Source: Verrucomicrobiota bacterium
GTDB taxonomy: Bacteria; Verrucomicrobiota; Verrucomicrobiia; Opitutales; UBA953
DNA: 7,560 nt
Assembly: GCA_009924965.1 (NCBI GenBank)
Contig: RFQN01000066.1
Coordinates: 1-7,560, forward strand
Reading direction: 5' to 3'
Under the pieces are notes generated by a model. The model was given only the letters and a program-made list of their open reading frames with translations. It was not told the DNA's origin and searched no databases. Numbering within the stretch: position 1 is the first letter of the stretch; the number at the start of each line of letters is the position of its first letter. A program made the position numbers and the translations under genes. Of this stretch, positions 1-6,748 are shown piece after piece.

Positions 1-1668
1 TACGTCGAAGCCAAGGGCTTGCCCGACCACCCGCTCATGACCGGCATCAAGTCCTGGCAGCAGCAGGTGCCGATCCCGCAGACCTACGCGGGCGACAAGG
101 CTTGGCAGATTCCGCTCCACCCCGTGCCGGCCAAGGAACCGATGTCCGCCAAGACGCACTTCATGCGCGGCGCCATCGCGCTCGCGGCCAACGGCATCCC
201 GATCTTCAACGCGCTCAACAACCGCGGCGACGACGCCAAGAAGTTCGGCGAGCTCGATGACTTCGGCGGCCACTGCGGCAAGGGCGACGACTACCACTAC
301 CACGACGCGCCAGTGTTCCTCGAGAAGACGCTCGGCAAGGGCAAGCCCATCGCGGTCGCGCTGGATGGCTACGCCATCTACGGCTACAACGAGCCCGACG
401 GTGCCACGCCGGGCAAGCTCGACGAGTTCGGCGGCCACGAAACCAAGGCCCTTGGCTACCACTACCACGCGCAGAAGGTCTACCCGTACATCAACGGCGG
501 CTTCCACGGCGAAGTCACCGAAGTCGGCGGCCAAGTTGACCCGCAGCCGTCCGCCAGCCACGTGCGCAAGGAAGGCGCCGCCTACTCGCAGTCGCCGCTC
601 CGCGGCGCGCTCATCAAGGACTTCACCGCCTCGCCTGACGGCAAGAACTACGAGCTCCGCTACACCCTGAACGGCAAGGCCCTCAGCGTGAAGTACGTCG
701 CCAACGAGGACGGCACGTGGACCTTCACCTATAGCCGACCCGATGGCACGCCCGTGGTCGAAACCTACAAGCCCAACGAACGCGGCCCCGGCGGCGGCCA
801 GGGCGGTCCTGGCGGCGGTGATCGCCCAAAGGGCGAAGGCAAAGGCGGTAAAGGGGGCAAGGGCGGCAAGCGTCCGCCGGCCGAACCGGACGGCGCCAAG
901 GGCGAAGACGGCGCGCTCGGCGAACAGGCCCAACCCGCCCCTCCTGAAGGTGACCGACCCAAAGGCGAAGACCGACCCAAGGGCGACCGTCCGAAAGGCG
1001 GTAAAGGCGGTAAGGGCGGCAAAGGCGGCCCCGGCGACCCTCCCGGCTTGATCAAGCCCTCCCCGAGCGATGCGCTGAAGCTCAACGTCTACGCCGACAA
1101 CTGGTTCATCCTCTTCATCAACGGCAAGCTCCGCGTCGTCGACCCGATCGAATACATGCCGCACAACGTCGTCTCGGTGGACATCATGCCCGAGTACCCG
1201 ATGACCATCGCCGTCATGGCCATGGACAACGCCGACCCCAAGACCGGCCTAGAATACGGCAACCACATCGGCGACGCCGGCCTGATCATCAAGTTCTCCG
1301 ACGGCACCGTCACCAACGCCCAGTGGAAGGCCAAGAGCTTCTTCAAAGGCCCGCTGAACCGCGATATCGCCAATCCCAAGGTCCAACACGACCCTATCCC
1401 CGCCAACTGGTATGCCGTCGACTTCGACGATTCGGCCTGGCCCAAGGCGACCGAGTTCACCGAAGAACGCGTGAACCCCAAGGAATCCTTCACCAAGGCC
1501 AAGGAAGCCTTCGCCGGCGCCAAGTTCATCTGGTCGGCGGACCTCGACCTCGACAACACCGTGATCTTCCGGACCAAGGTCGAAGCCCCCGCCGGCTATA
1601 AGCAGCGCTGGACGGCCAAGCCCGAAATCGACATGGCCGAGGTGACCAAGCAGTTATTGAACAAGTAA
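1..1668 (+). CDS. YHYH-domain secreted protein, 5'-truncated by window edge
   Basis: The reading frame is open from base 1 and ends at TAA 1666-1668, so 555 residues are visible and the true start lies upstream. Numbering from base 1, the YHYH domain covers about residues 1-190. It has two literal YHYH motifs (98-101 and 153-156), each preceded by a G-G-H segment, and family-like stretches LDGYAIYGYNEPDG and YPYINGGFHGEV. A small beta-rich segment follows (about 199-257), then a low-complexity Gly/Lys/Pro linker (262-349). The C-terminal domain (about 358-540) contains YADNWFILFINGK (364-376) and FIWSADLDLDNTVIFR (509-524), the pattern of galactose-binding-like folds. YHYH proteins are usually extracytoplasmic and their biochemistry is poorly defined. 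The paired His/Tyr motifs suggest metal binding, which is my inference. The next gene starts 46 bases downstream on the same strand. Family assignment is strong; function is unknown. Confidence 0.93.
   Translation, partial: YVEAKGLPDHPLMTGIKSWQQQVPIPQTYAGDKAWQIPLHPVPAKEPMSAKTHFMRGAIALAANGIPIFNALNNRGDDAKKFGELDDFGGHCGKGDDYHYHDAPVFLEKTLGKGKPIAVALDGYAIYGYNEPDGATPGKLDEFGGHETKALGYHYHAQKVYPYINGGFHGEVTEVGGQVDPQPSASHVRKEGAAYSQSPLRGALIKDFTASPDGKNYELRYTLNGKALSVKYVANEDGTWTFTYSRPDGTPVVETYKPNERGPGGGQGGPGGGDRPKGEGKGGKGGKGGKRPPAEPDGAKGEDGALGEQAQPAPPEGDRPKGEDRPKGDRPKGGKGGKGGKGGPGDPPGLIKPSPSDALKLNVYADNWFILFINGKLRVVDPIEYMPHNVVSVDIMPEYPMTIAVMAMDNADPKTGLEYGNHIGDAGLIIKFSDGTVTNAQWKAKSFFKGPLNRDIANPKVQHDPIPANWYAVDFDDSAWPKATEFTEERVNPKESFTKAKEAFAGAKFIWSADLDLDNTVIFRTKVEAPAGYKQRWTAKPEIDMAEVTKQLLNK
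784..1047 (+). repeat. Gly/Lys/Pro low-complexity linker with tandem repeats inside the YHYH gene
   Basis: Codons 262-349 of the partial YHYH gene encode a disordered linker. Two runs of GGK triplets (about 839-870 and 994-1029) flank a Pro/Glu-rich spacer. Bases 952-999 hold a tandem DNA repeat of 15-18 bases encoding DRPKGE, DRPKG and DRPKG. Copies differ mainly at third positions (AAA/AAG, GGC/GGT, CGA/CGT). The stretch is highly basic and separates the YHYH module from the galactose-binding-like module. Confidence 0.9.
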
Positions 1669-1684
1669 ATAGGGTTGCGGGCGG
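1668..1684 (+). repeat. Leader motif, copy 1 (GGGTTGCGGG)
   Basis: Just after the YHYH stop codon, AATAGGGTTGCGGGCGG closely matches AATGGGTTGCGGGGCGG at 4146-4162 upstream of the second paralogue. GGGTTGCGGG starts 43 bases before the ATG here and 46 bases before it in the second copy. This could be leftover duplicated flank or a shared 5'-UTR element. The match is short and in a G-rich context, so chance is not excluded. Confidence 0.45.
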
Positions 1685-1714
1685 ACGGTGGGCGGGAAGA
1701 ACCTCCTCCCCGTC

Positions 1715-1792
1715 ATGCGACCGCTCACCCTCGCGCTTGCCCTCTTCCTCTCCGTCCTGACGGCCTTCGCCGCGGAGCCCGACAACTCCAAG
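1715..1792 (+). repeat. Conserved 5' coding repeat, copy 1
   Basis: The first 26 codons of paralogue A match 4195-4272 at 75 of 78 bases. The three differences are all synonymous third positions (CTC/CTG, GCG/GCC, CCC/CCG). The segment encodes the signal peptide and the first mature residues AEPDNSK. Similarity falls sharply right after the AAG codon. Confidence 0.95.
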
Positions 1793-4096
1793 GCGCACGG
1801 GGCCTCGCTCTACGAGGGCCTCGCGCAGATCATCGAGGCCGGGCCGGGCTCCCCTGAGCTCAAAGTCTGGGCGCAACGTTCCGCCCGCGCGCTCGATGGC
1901 GAGACCTGGCTCGAGGTCGACGCCGTCCGCCTCCATTTGGAGTGGATCAAAAGCTCCGAGCGGGCCCCCGATAAGGCCGAGTGGCGGAAACCCGAGGCCC
2001 TCATCCTCTTCTCGCTCCTCTGCGAACGCTCCACGGCCTACAACATGACCGGGGAGCTAAGCGTCCCGACCGTCATGGTGCGCAAGTTCGCGGTCGCCAA
2101 CGTCAAGCTCCCGGCGAACGCGCCGGCGCTGACGAAGATCATGTGGCAATGGTGCCTCTGGGACATGAACCTCCAGGTCATCCTCAGCCCGACCAACAAC
2201 GCCAAGATCACCTTCCTCAAGGAGCTCACCCAAGCCGTCAAGGACCGCGCGCAACTGACGCCGCGGCAATGGAATCAGCTCACGCTGATGCTGCCGATGG
2301 CCGACAAGCGCGGCATCGTCCACATGCGCCTCGTGACGGCCAAGGAATACGACCCGCTCGTGGCCGCGCTCAAGCAGGCCGAGGACTTCAAGCCGGCCGC
2401 CTCGCGCCACATCCTGCTCGGCATCATTTACCGCCACTTGGCCTGGAACGAGAAATCCAACGGCTTCGCCGACGAACTCTCCGAAGTCGAGCGCGACAAC
2501 TACCTCCGGTACATGGGCCTGACGGAAAAGGAGCTCAAGCTCGCGCGCAAGACCGCCGCCGCCGAACACTGCAACCTGAGTCCGTTCATCCTCGCTACCT
2601 ACGACCTCGGGAGCCAGGTCCTCGCCGACCCCAACGCCGTCAGCAAAAACCCAGGCTCCAGCGTCCGCAGCAAGTTCGGCGAAGAATGCCTCGCGCTCTC
2701 CCGTTCCGACGTGGAACGCACCGAGATCCTCGATCTGATGTTCCGCTACACCTACACCGGCCCCAACCTGGCCATCGACGACCGCTTCCTCGCGTCGGCC
2801 TACGCCAAGGAAAAGCCCGATACGGCGGTCTTCTTGCATGGCATGCTGCACAGGCTAGAGAGCCTCGGCATCCGGAGAGACAGCGGCGAATCCCGCGAAG
2901 ACCTGCGCCGCCGCCTGCATGCGGCCATTGACAAGGAATACGCCGGCCTAGTCGCGACCGTGGCGGCCATCCAAAAGGCCGGCGTCGGCCGCAAGGGCAA
3001 ACCCGCCATCCGCGGCCTCTTCATCGACCCCAAGGCGATCCTCTACACCCTCTTCGCGATCTATGCGCACAACAGCAAGGAGGAGCTCGCGGCCGTGCGC
3101 CAGTTGAACACGGTCCCCGATGGCCCCGACGGCAAGATCGACACCGCCCAGATCCTGCTCACGAACCGGCACCTTTACTGCCGCGACATAGTCGAGACCC
3201 AAGGCGACTACCCGCACCGGGACTGCGCTGGTCAGCTGTTGTTGATGGAACGACCAAGCCTGGCGAACGAATGGTGGGGCTGGCCCGCCGCCTCCGAGGA
3301 AAAGCCCCAATTCGAAGCCTCCTTCATCGAGGCGTGGTCCCAACCGGGCAAAATCGATTCCGTGCTCGCTACCCTCAAGGCCGCCGCCGCGGCCAGCCCG
3401 GCGCTCTCCGACCCCTCGAAGGACCGCCTCGACATCCTCCGCCAAACGGCCGAGGCCACGCGCGAGTACCATGCGAAGGGCGTGCTCCGCTTGCCGTGGT
3501 CCAGCCCCGTCTGGCGGCAGAAGAACAACTTTTACCGCGTCTACGAGGATGGCAACAAGCTGCACCTCGGCAGTTTCCAGCAAAGCCGCCACAAGCCGAC
3601 GCCCTACAAAGGCTTCAACTTCGTCGAGCTCCGCGCGCCGCTCCCGCAGCCCTACGCGCTCGAATTCACCTTCGAGCATTCGCACGAGATGTTCCCTGAA
3701 GGCCCGGTGGGTAAGAGCCCCTTCGCCCTGCTCGGCCTCTGGCTCGAGGACCCCGAGGACAACCCGCGCGTGCTCTTCTCCGGCATCCGCACGTTGAAGC
3801 AACCTGGCGGCGCCTTCTTCGCGCCCGGCAAGAAATTCCCTTGGTCCGAGCCCACCTTCTTCTCCCTTCCGAAAAACCACCCCAAGGCCGACGGCAAGGC
3901 GACGGAAGGCCTGGCGCGCGTCGAGGTGCGCGACGGCTATGTCAAATGGTACCTGGACGGCGTCCTGCTCTACGATTCGCAGAAGGCCGGCGCGCCCGCC
4001 ATGGCCGACGGCCTCGTGCGGTTGGGGATCCTGGCCCACGGCACCTGCCCGGCGATGATGAAGCTCGGCCCCGTGACCATCACGAAGCTGAAGTGA
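1715..4096 (+). CDS. Secreted protein of unknown family with C-terminal concanavalin/LamG-like domain (paralogue A)
   Basis: 793 residues from ATG 1715. I prefer this start to the in-frame GTG at 1688 because it opens directly on a signal peptide, MRPLTLALALFLSVLTAFA, with a likely cut before AEP, and the paralogue downstream matches exactly from this Met. Residues about 25-585 look largely helical and hit no family I know. Positions shared with the paralogue include LTPRQW (181-186), a CNL after a short helix, ECLxLxRSDxERxEI, PHRD (500-503), EWWGWP (519-524) and QFEASF. Residues about 590-793 look like a beta-sandwich of the LamG/DUF1080 kind, with RVEVRDGYVKWYLDG (735-749) and a final strand LGPVTITKLK. 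That fold often binds or cleaves glycans, but no catalytic residues can be named. It lies 46 bases after the YHYH gene, so co-transcription is possible. No Shine-Dalgarno is visible. Confidence 0.93.
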   Translation: MRPLTLALALFLSVLTAFAAEPDNSKAHGASLYEGLAQIIEAGPGSPELKVWAQRSARALDGETWLEVDAVRLHLEWIKSSERAPDKAEWRKPEALILFSLLCERSTAYNMTGELSVPTVMVRKFAVANVKLPANAPALTKIMWQWCLWDMNLQVILSPTNNAKITFLKELTQAVKDRAQLTPRQWNQLTLMLPMADKRGIVHMRLVTAKEYDPLVAALKQAEDFKPAASRHILLGIIYRHLAWNEKSNGFADELSEVERDNYLRYMGLTEKELKLARKTAAAEHCNLSPFILATYDLGSQVLADPNAVSKNPGSSVRSKFGEECLALSRSDVERTEILDLMFRYTYTGPNLAIDDRFLASAYAKEKPDTAVFLHGMLHRLESLGIRRDSGESREDLRRRLHAAIDKEYAGLVATVAAIQKAGVGRKGKPAIRGLFIDPKAILYTLFAIYAHNSKEELAAVRQLNTVPDGPDGKIDTAQILLTNRHLYCRDIVETQGDYPHRDCAGQLLLMERPSLANEWWGWPAASEEKPQFEASFIEAWSQPGKIDSVLATLKAAAAASPALSDPSKDRLDILRQTAEATREYHAKGVLRLPWSSPVWRQKNNFYRVYEDGNKLHLGSFQQSRHKPTPYKGFNFVELRAPLPQPYALEFTFEHSHEMFPEGPVGKSPFALLGLWLEDPEDNPRVLFSGIRTLKQPGGAFFAPGKKFPWSEPTFFSLPKNHPKADGKATEGLARVEVRDGYVKWYLDGVLLYDSQKAGAPAMADGLVRLGILAHGTCPAMMKLGPVTITKLK

Positions 4097-4099
4097 CGG
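4064..4099 (+). repeat. Conserved 3' coding repeat, copy 1
   Basis: The last 10 codons, the stop codon and three following bases match 6535-6570 at 35 of 36 bases. They encode LGPVTITKLK. The single difference is the Thr codon ACG versus ACC. Upstream codons for the same beta-sandwich are much less similar. Confidence 0.93.
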
Positions 4100-4102
4100 G
4101 TT

Positions 4103-4121
4103 CGGGACGGGCTCGGTCCCG
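4103..4121 (+). terminator. Possible hairpin after paralogue A
   Basis: CGGGAC (4103-4108) and GTCCCG (4116-4121) form a 6-bp GC stem with a 7-base loop, starting 7 bases after the stop codon. No run of T follows, only TCTTGT, so it is at best a weak or factor-dependent terminator, or an mRNA-end stabiliser. Confidence 0.3.
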
Positions 4122-4128
4122 CGTGGTC

Positions 4129-4146
4129 TTGTAGATACAACTACAA
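4129..4146. promoter_or_regulatory. AT-rich 18-bp dyad, candidate operator upstream of paralogue B
   Basis: TTGTAGATACAACTACAA is a perfect inverted repeat: arms TTGTAG and CTACAA with a 6-base spacer. It also contains an overlapping smaller palindrome, TTGTA-GA-TACAA. It is an AT-rich island in GC-rich DNA, 49-66 bases before the ATG of paralogue B, where an operator or promoter would be expected. TGTA/TACA half-sites resemble those used by BlaI/MecI/CopY-type repressors, but the arm order and spacing differ, so no regulator can be assigned. No convincing -35/-10 pair was found around it. Confidence 0.4.
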
Positions 4147-4162
4147 ATGGGTTGCGGGGCGG
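4146..4162 (+). repeat. Leader motif, copy 2 (GGGTTGCGGG)
   Basis: AATGGGTTGCGGGGCGG is the counterpart of 1668-1684, abutting the right arm of the TTGTAG/CTACAA dyad. It lies 46 bases before the paralogue B start. It shows that similarity between the paralogue loci reaches past the start codon, although the rest of the two leaders differs. Confidence 0.45.
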
Positions 4163-4194
4163 GCGGCCCCCAGCGACGCTCGCCCCACCCCGCC

Positions 4195-4272
4195 ATGCGA
4201 CCGCTCACCCTCGCGCTTGCCCTGTTCCTCTCCGTCCTGACGGCCTTCGCCGCCGAGCCGGACAACTCCAAG
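4195..4272 (+). repeat. Conserved 5' coding repeat, copy 2
   Basis: Counterpart of 1715-1792 with 75 of 78 bases identical, encoding an identical signal peptide and mature N-terminus. The offset between copies is 2480 bases, about one gene plus spacer, as expected of a tandem duplication. Confidence 0.95.
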
Positions 4273-6567
4273 TCCAACGGCGCGACGATCTACGAGGGCC
4301 TCGCCTTGACGATCGCCGACGGCGCCTACGCCGACGACCAGATCGCCTGGGCGCGGCAAGCGGCGATCGCGGCCGACGGCAACAACTGGCTCGAAGTCAG
4401 CTCGCAGGAACTGTTCAACACCTGGGTCGAGAAGTCGGCCCGGCCGGAAAACCGCCGGAACTGGCGTTCGCCTGAGATGTTCATCCTGCTGACGGCGGTG
4501 ATGCGGCAGTGCAAAGCGCTGGACATGAGCGGCGCCTTCCCGACCTCGCCGACGATCATCCGGAGCGAAGTCGCCGAAGAGGTTCAGCTCGACGGGCAAG
4601 CGCCGACCCTGACTCGGCTGGCTTGGCGCCGAGAAGAGGTGCTGTGGAATCGGCATGCAGTCTCACGTCGTTCCTTCTATGCGGCCGCCCCGTTCATGCG
4701 TGAACTAGCCAGCGCGATCAAGGCCCGCGCCAAACTGACGCCCAGGCAGTGGGGACAACTGGCCAACTTCATTCCCTTTCCCGACCCCCGCCCAGGCCCA
4801 GCCGTCCACCCGGACAACGCTTCCCCAGGTGAATACCAACCAATCATCGACGCCCTGACAGAAGCCACCGACCTACGCCCAGCGGCCGTGCGCCACACCC
4901 TGCTCGCCGTCCTCCACTACCACAAAGCCTGGATCGAACGCGGCTACCGCTACAACCAATACACGAGCAAGGAGCAGCAAGCAGGGTTCACCCGCCACCT
5001 CGGCATCGCCTACGACGAGCTCCTGTTGGCGCGCCAGACCGCGGAGGCCGAACGCTGCAACCTCACGGCCATGCTCCGGATGGTCAACACCACCGGCGGC
5101 GGTCCGCGCCCCGGCACCGCCGGCGGAGAGGACGAGCGCATCGGCTCCATCGAGTTCGTCGACGAATGCCTGCGGCTCGCGCGCTCCGACCGCGAACGGG
5201 CCGAGATCGTCTACGTTTACCACCAGTGGTGCGGGAACGTCGACGCCGACTTCCAACGCAAGATGAAGTCGCTGGCCCCGAAGTACGGGCCCGAATCCGC
5301 GGTGGCCATCGACTCCCTGTCCTGGCTCGCCGAGATGCACTGCCTCACCCGCTCAATGGATGACTCCAAGGAGGACTGGGGTCGCCGTCGGCTCACGGCC
5401 AACAACCAGCAAATCACCAGCGTCATCCAGTTGGCCACGGAAATCCAGAAGGCCGCCAACCGTCGGCGCGAACGCGTGGCCTTCGACGGCCAGTACATCG
5501 ACCCCAAAGCCTACTGCCTAGCCTTGATCGCGCGTTACAACCAGCGAAACAACCCAAACGAGTTCAAGAACCTGCAATTGACACTCGCCATGCCCGACCA
5601 CCGGCAGGGAGCCCCGACCATCCGCGACGTGAACGTCAATGGACGGCAGGTCATCTTCGCGCCCGTCCCGGACTTCCCGCACCGCGACCGCATGGGCATC
5701 ATCCTGCTCGCGGAATGCCCCTCGCTGGAAAGAGAGTGGTGGGGCTGGCCCTGCATGACCGAGAACAAGGTCCAGTTCGAAGCCTCATTCGTCGAGTCCT
5801 GGGCGCAGCCGGGCAAACTTGACGACGTCCTCAAGACCATCGCCGAGGTCAAAAAAACGACGCCCAAGCTTTCGGCGGTCAGCCGGGAGCACTTGGCCAG
5901 CGTGGAGCACATGGTCGAAGTCTGCCGCGAATTCCAGACCAAGGGCGTGCTGCACCTCGCCTGGGACGACCCCATCTGGCGGGACAAAGCCACCCACTAC
6001 TACCTCTCCCCCGCCAACCCCGAACGTAAGCTCAACCTCGGCAGCCACTTGATGACCCTCACCGCGACCGAGAGTTACACCGACTGGGAGGCCATGGAAC
6101 TCCGCGCCCCGCTGCCACAACCGTACGCAGTCGAATTCGAGTTCGAATACGGCAAGGAAATGCTCCCGAGCAAGCTCCCGTATGCGGGCTACATCTCATC
6201 CGTCGGCATCTGGACCCAAGACATCGTCGACGAACCCCAGGCCATGTTCACCGGCCTCCGCACGTCCACGCAGCCAGGCGGGGTCTACTTCATACCCAGC
6301 GCCAAAGAGACCAGCGCGCAGCCCAATCTCTTTTCCCTGCCGCCGACGCACCCGAAAGCCGACGGGCTCACCAAGTCGGGCAAGGCCCGGGTGGAAGTCC
6401 GCGACGGCCACGTCGTCTGGTTCCTTGACGGCGTCCAGGTCTTCGACTCCAAGCAGGCCGGCTACCCCCCGATGCCGACGGGCTTGCTGCGCATCGGAAT
6501 GTTGAGCACCGGATACCTGCAGGGCACCGCGACGCTCGGCCCCGTGACCATCACCAAGCTGAAGTGA
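4195..6567 (+). CDS. Secreted protein of unknown family with C-terminal concanavalin/LamG-like domain (paralogue B)
   Basis: 790 residues from ATG 4195, with the same signal peptide as paralogue A (MRPLTLALALFLSVLTAFA, then AEPDNSK). An in-frame ATG at 4147 would add an unlikely Gly/Pro/Arg leader. The protein is collinear with paralogue A: LTPRQW again at 181-186, PHRD at 495-498, EWWGWP at 514-519, RVEVRDGHVVWFLDG at 732-746 and a final LGPVTITKLK. Identity through the body looks moderate, well below the near-identity at both ends. It has its own Gly/Pro-rich insertion, NTTGGGPRPGTAGG, in the helical region. Residues about 585-790 form the predicted beta-sandwich. Codons in about 4621-4880 are less GC-biased than elsewhere (CGA, CGT, CAT, GCA, TCA, CTA, CCA). 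Function is unknown; a secreted role in binding polymers is only an inference from the fold. It may be regulated separately from A through the upstream dyad. Confidence 0.93.
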   Translation: MRPLTLALALFLSVLTAFAAEPDNSKSNGATIYEGLALTIADGAYADDQIAWARQAAIAADGNNWLEVSSQELFNTWVEKSARPENRRNWRSPEMFILLTAVMRQCKALDMSGAFPTSPTIIRSEVAEEVQLDGQAPTLTRLAWRREEVLWNRHAVSRRSFYAAAPFMRELASAIKARAKLTPRQWGQLANFIPFPDPRPGPAVHPDNASPGEYQPIIDALTEATDLRPAAVRHTLLAVLHYHKAWIERGYRYNQYTSKEQQAGFTRHLGIAYDELLLARQTAEAERCNLTAMLRMVNTTGGGPRPGTAGGEDERIGSIEFVDECLRLARSDRERAEIVYVYHQWCGNVDADFQRKMKSLAPKYGPESAVAIDSLSWLAEMHCLTRSMDDSKEDWGRRRLTANNQQITSVIQLATEIQKAANRRRERVAFDGQYIDPKAYCLALIARYNQRNNPNEFKNLQLTLAMPDHRQGAPTIRDVNVNGRQVIFAPVPDFPHRDRMGIILLAECPSLEREWWGWPCMTENKVQFEASFVESWAQPGKLDDVLKTIAEVKKTTPKLSAVSREHLASVEHMVEVCREFQTKGVLHLAWDDPIWRDKATHYYLSPANPERKLNLGSHLMTLTATESYTDWEAMELRAPLPQPYAVEFEFEYGKEMLPSKLPYAGYISSVGIWTQDIVDEPQAMFTGLRTSTQPGGVYFIPSAKETSAQPNLFSLPPTHPKADGLTKSGKARVEVRDGHVVWFLDGVQVFDSKQAGYPPMPTGLLRIGMLSTGYLQGTATLGPVTITKLK

Positions 6568-6570
6568 CGG
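6535..6570 (+). repeat. Conserved 3' coding repeat, copy 2
   Basis: Counterpart of 4064-4099, encoding LGPVTITKLK plus the TGA stop, with 35 of 36 bases identical. Flanking bases diverge immediately after the CGG that follows the stop. Confidence 0.93.
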
Positions 6571-6600
6571 CCAGCCCGCCCCGCACCCGCTAATTGGCGG

Positions 6601-6624
6601 GAAATGGTGGCCATTTCGACCACC
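6601..6624 (+). terminator. Possible hairpin after paralogue B
   Basis: GAAATGG (6601-6607) and CCATTTC (6611-6617) form a perfect 7-bp stem with a 3-base loop, 34 bases after the stop. An overlapping alternative pairs GGTGG (6606-6610) with CCACC (6620-6624). No T-run follows. The mutually exclusive stems could be a weak terminator or coincidence. Confidence 0.3.
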
Positions 6625-6748
6625 TGAAGGGGAACATTGCCCTTGGCAGGGGGTCGGAAAATCCACACCTTGCTCCATCCCCGTTTTTGCCCCTGCCCTT
6701 CCCGGCTAGTGGCTCGGGTTCCCCGCCTCCTTCATCCAACACACCCAC

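Noticed and set aside
765..1085. Minus-strand proline-rich open frame
   Set aside because: It is the antisense of the Gly/Lys repeat linker; GGC/GGT codons read backwards as proline.
1688..1714. GTG at 1688 as the start of paralogue A
   Set aside because: It would bury the signal peptide behind MGGKNLLPV, and the paralogue's similarity begins exactly at ATG 1715.
2948..4039. 363-codon open frame on the minus strand, and a 264-codon one at 2057-2851
   Set aside because: Both lie wholly inside paralogue A. Their translations are the low-complexity Arg/Val/Glu/Gly-rich type expected from the antisense of GC-rich codons, with no signal peptide or family motif.
4147..4194. ATG at 4147 as the start of paralogue B
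   Set aside because: It adds a Gly/Pro/Arg leader before a good signal peptide, and the ATG itself falls within the shared leader motif.
1715..6570. Mobile cassette or composite element bounded by the end repeats
   Set aside because: The repeats are direct, lie inside coding sequence, and no transposase, integrase, terminal inverted repeats or target duplications are visible. Paralogy explains them better.
6643..6671. TTGGCA at 6643-6648 as a -35 box for the SGNH gene
   Set aside because: No acceptable -10 element lies 16-18 bases downstream, and the sigma-54 spacing does not fit either.
6649..6693. GGGG...AAAA / TTTTT.CCCC pairing as a long hairpin in the 6568-6748 spacer
   Set aside because: The arms need internal mismatches and a loop over 20 bases; it is too weak to call.
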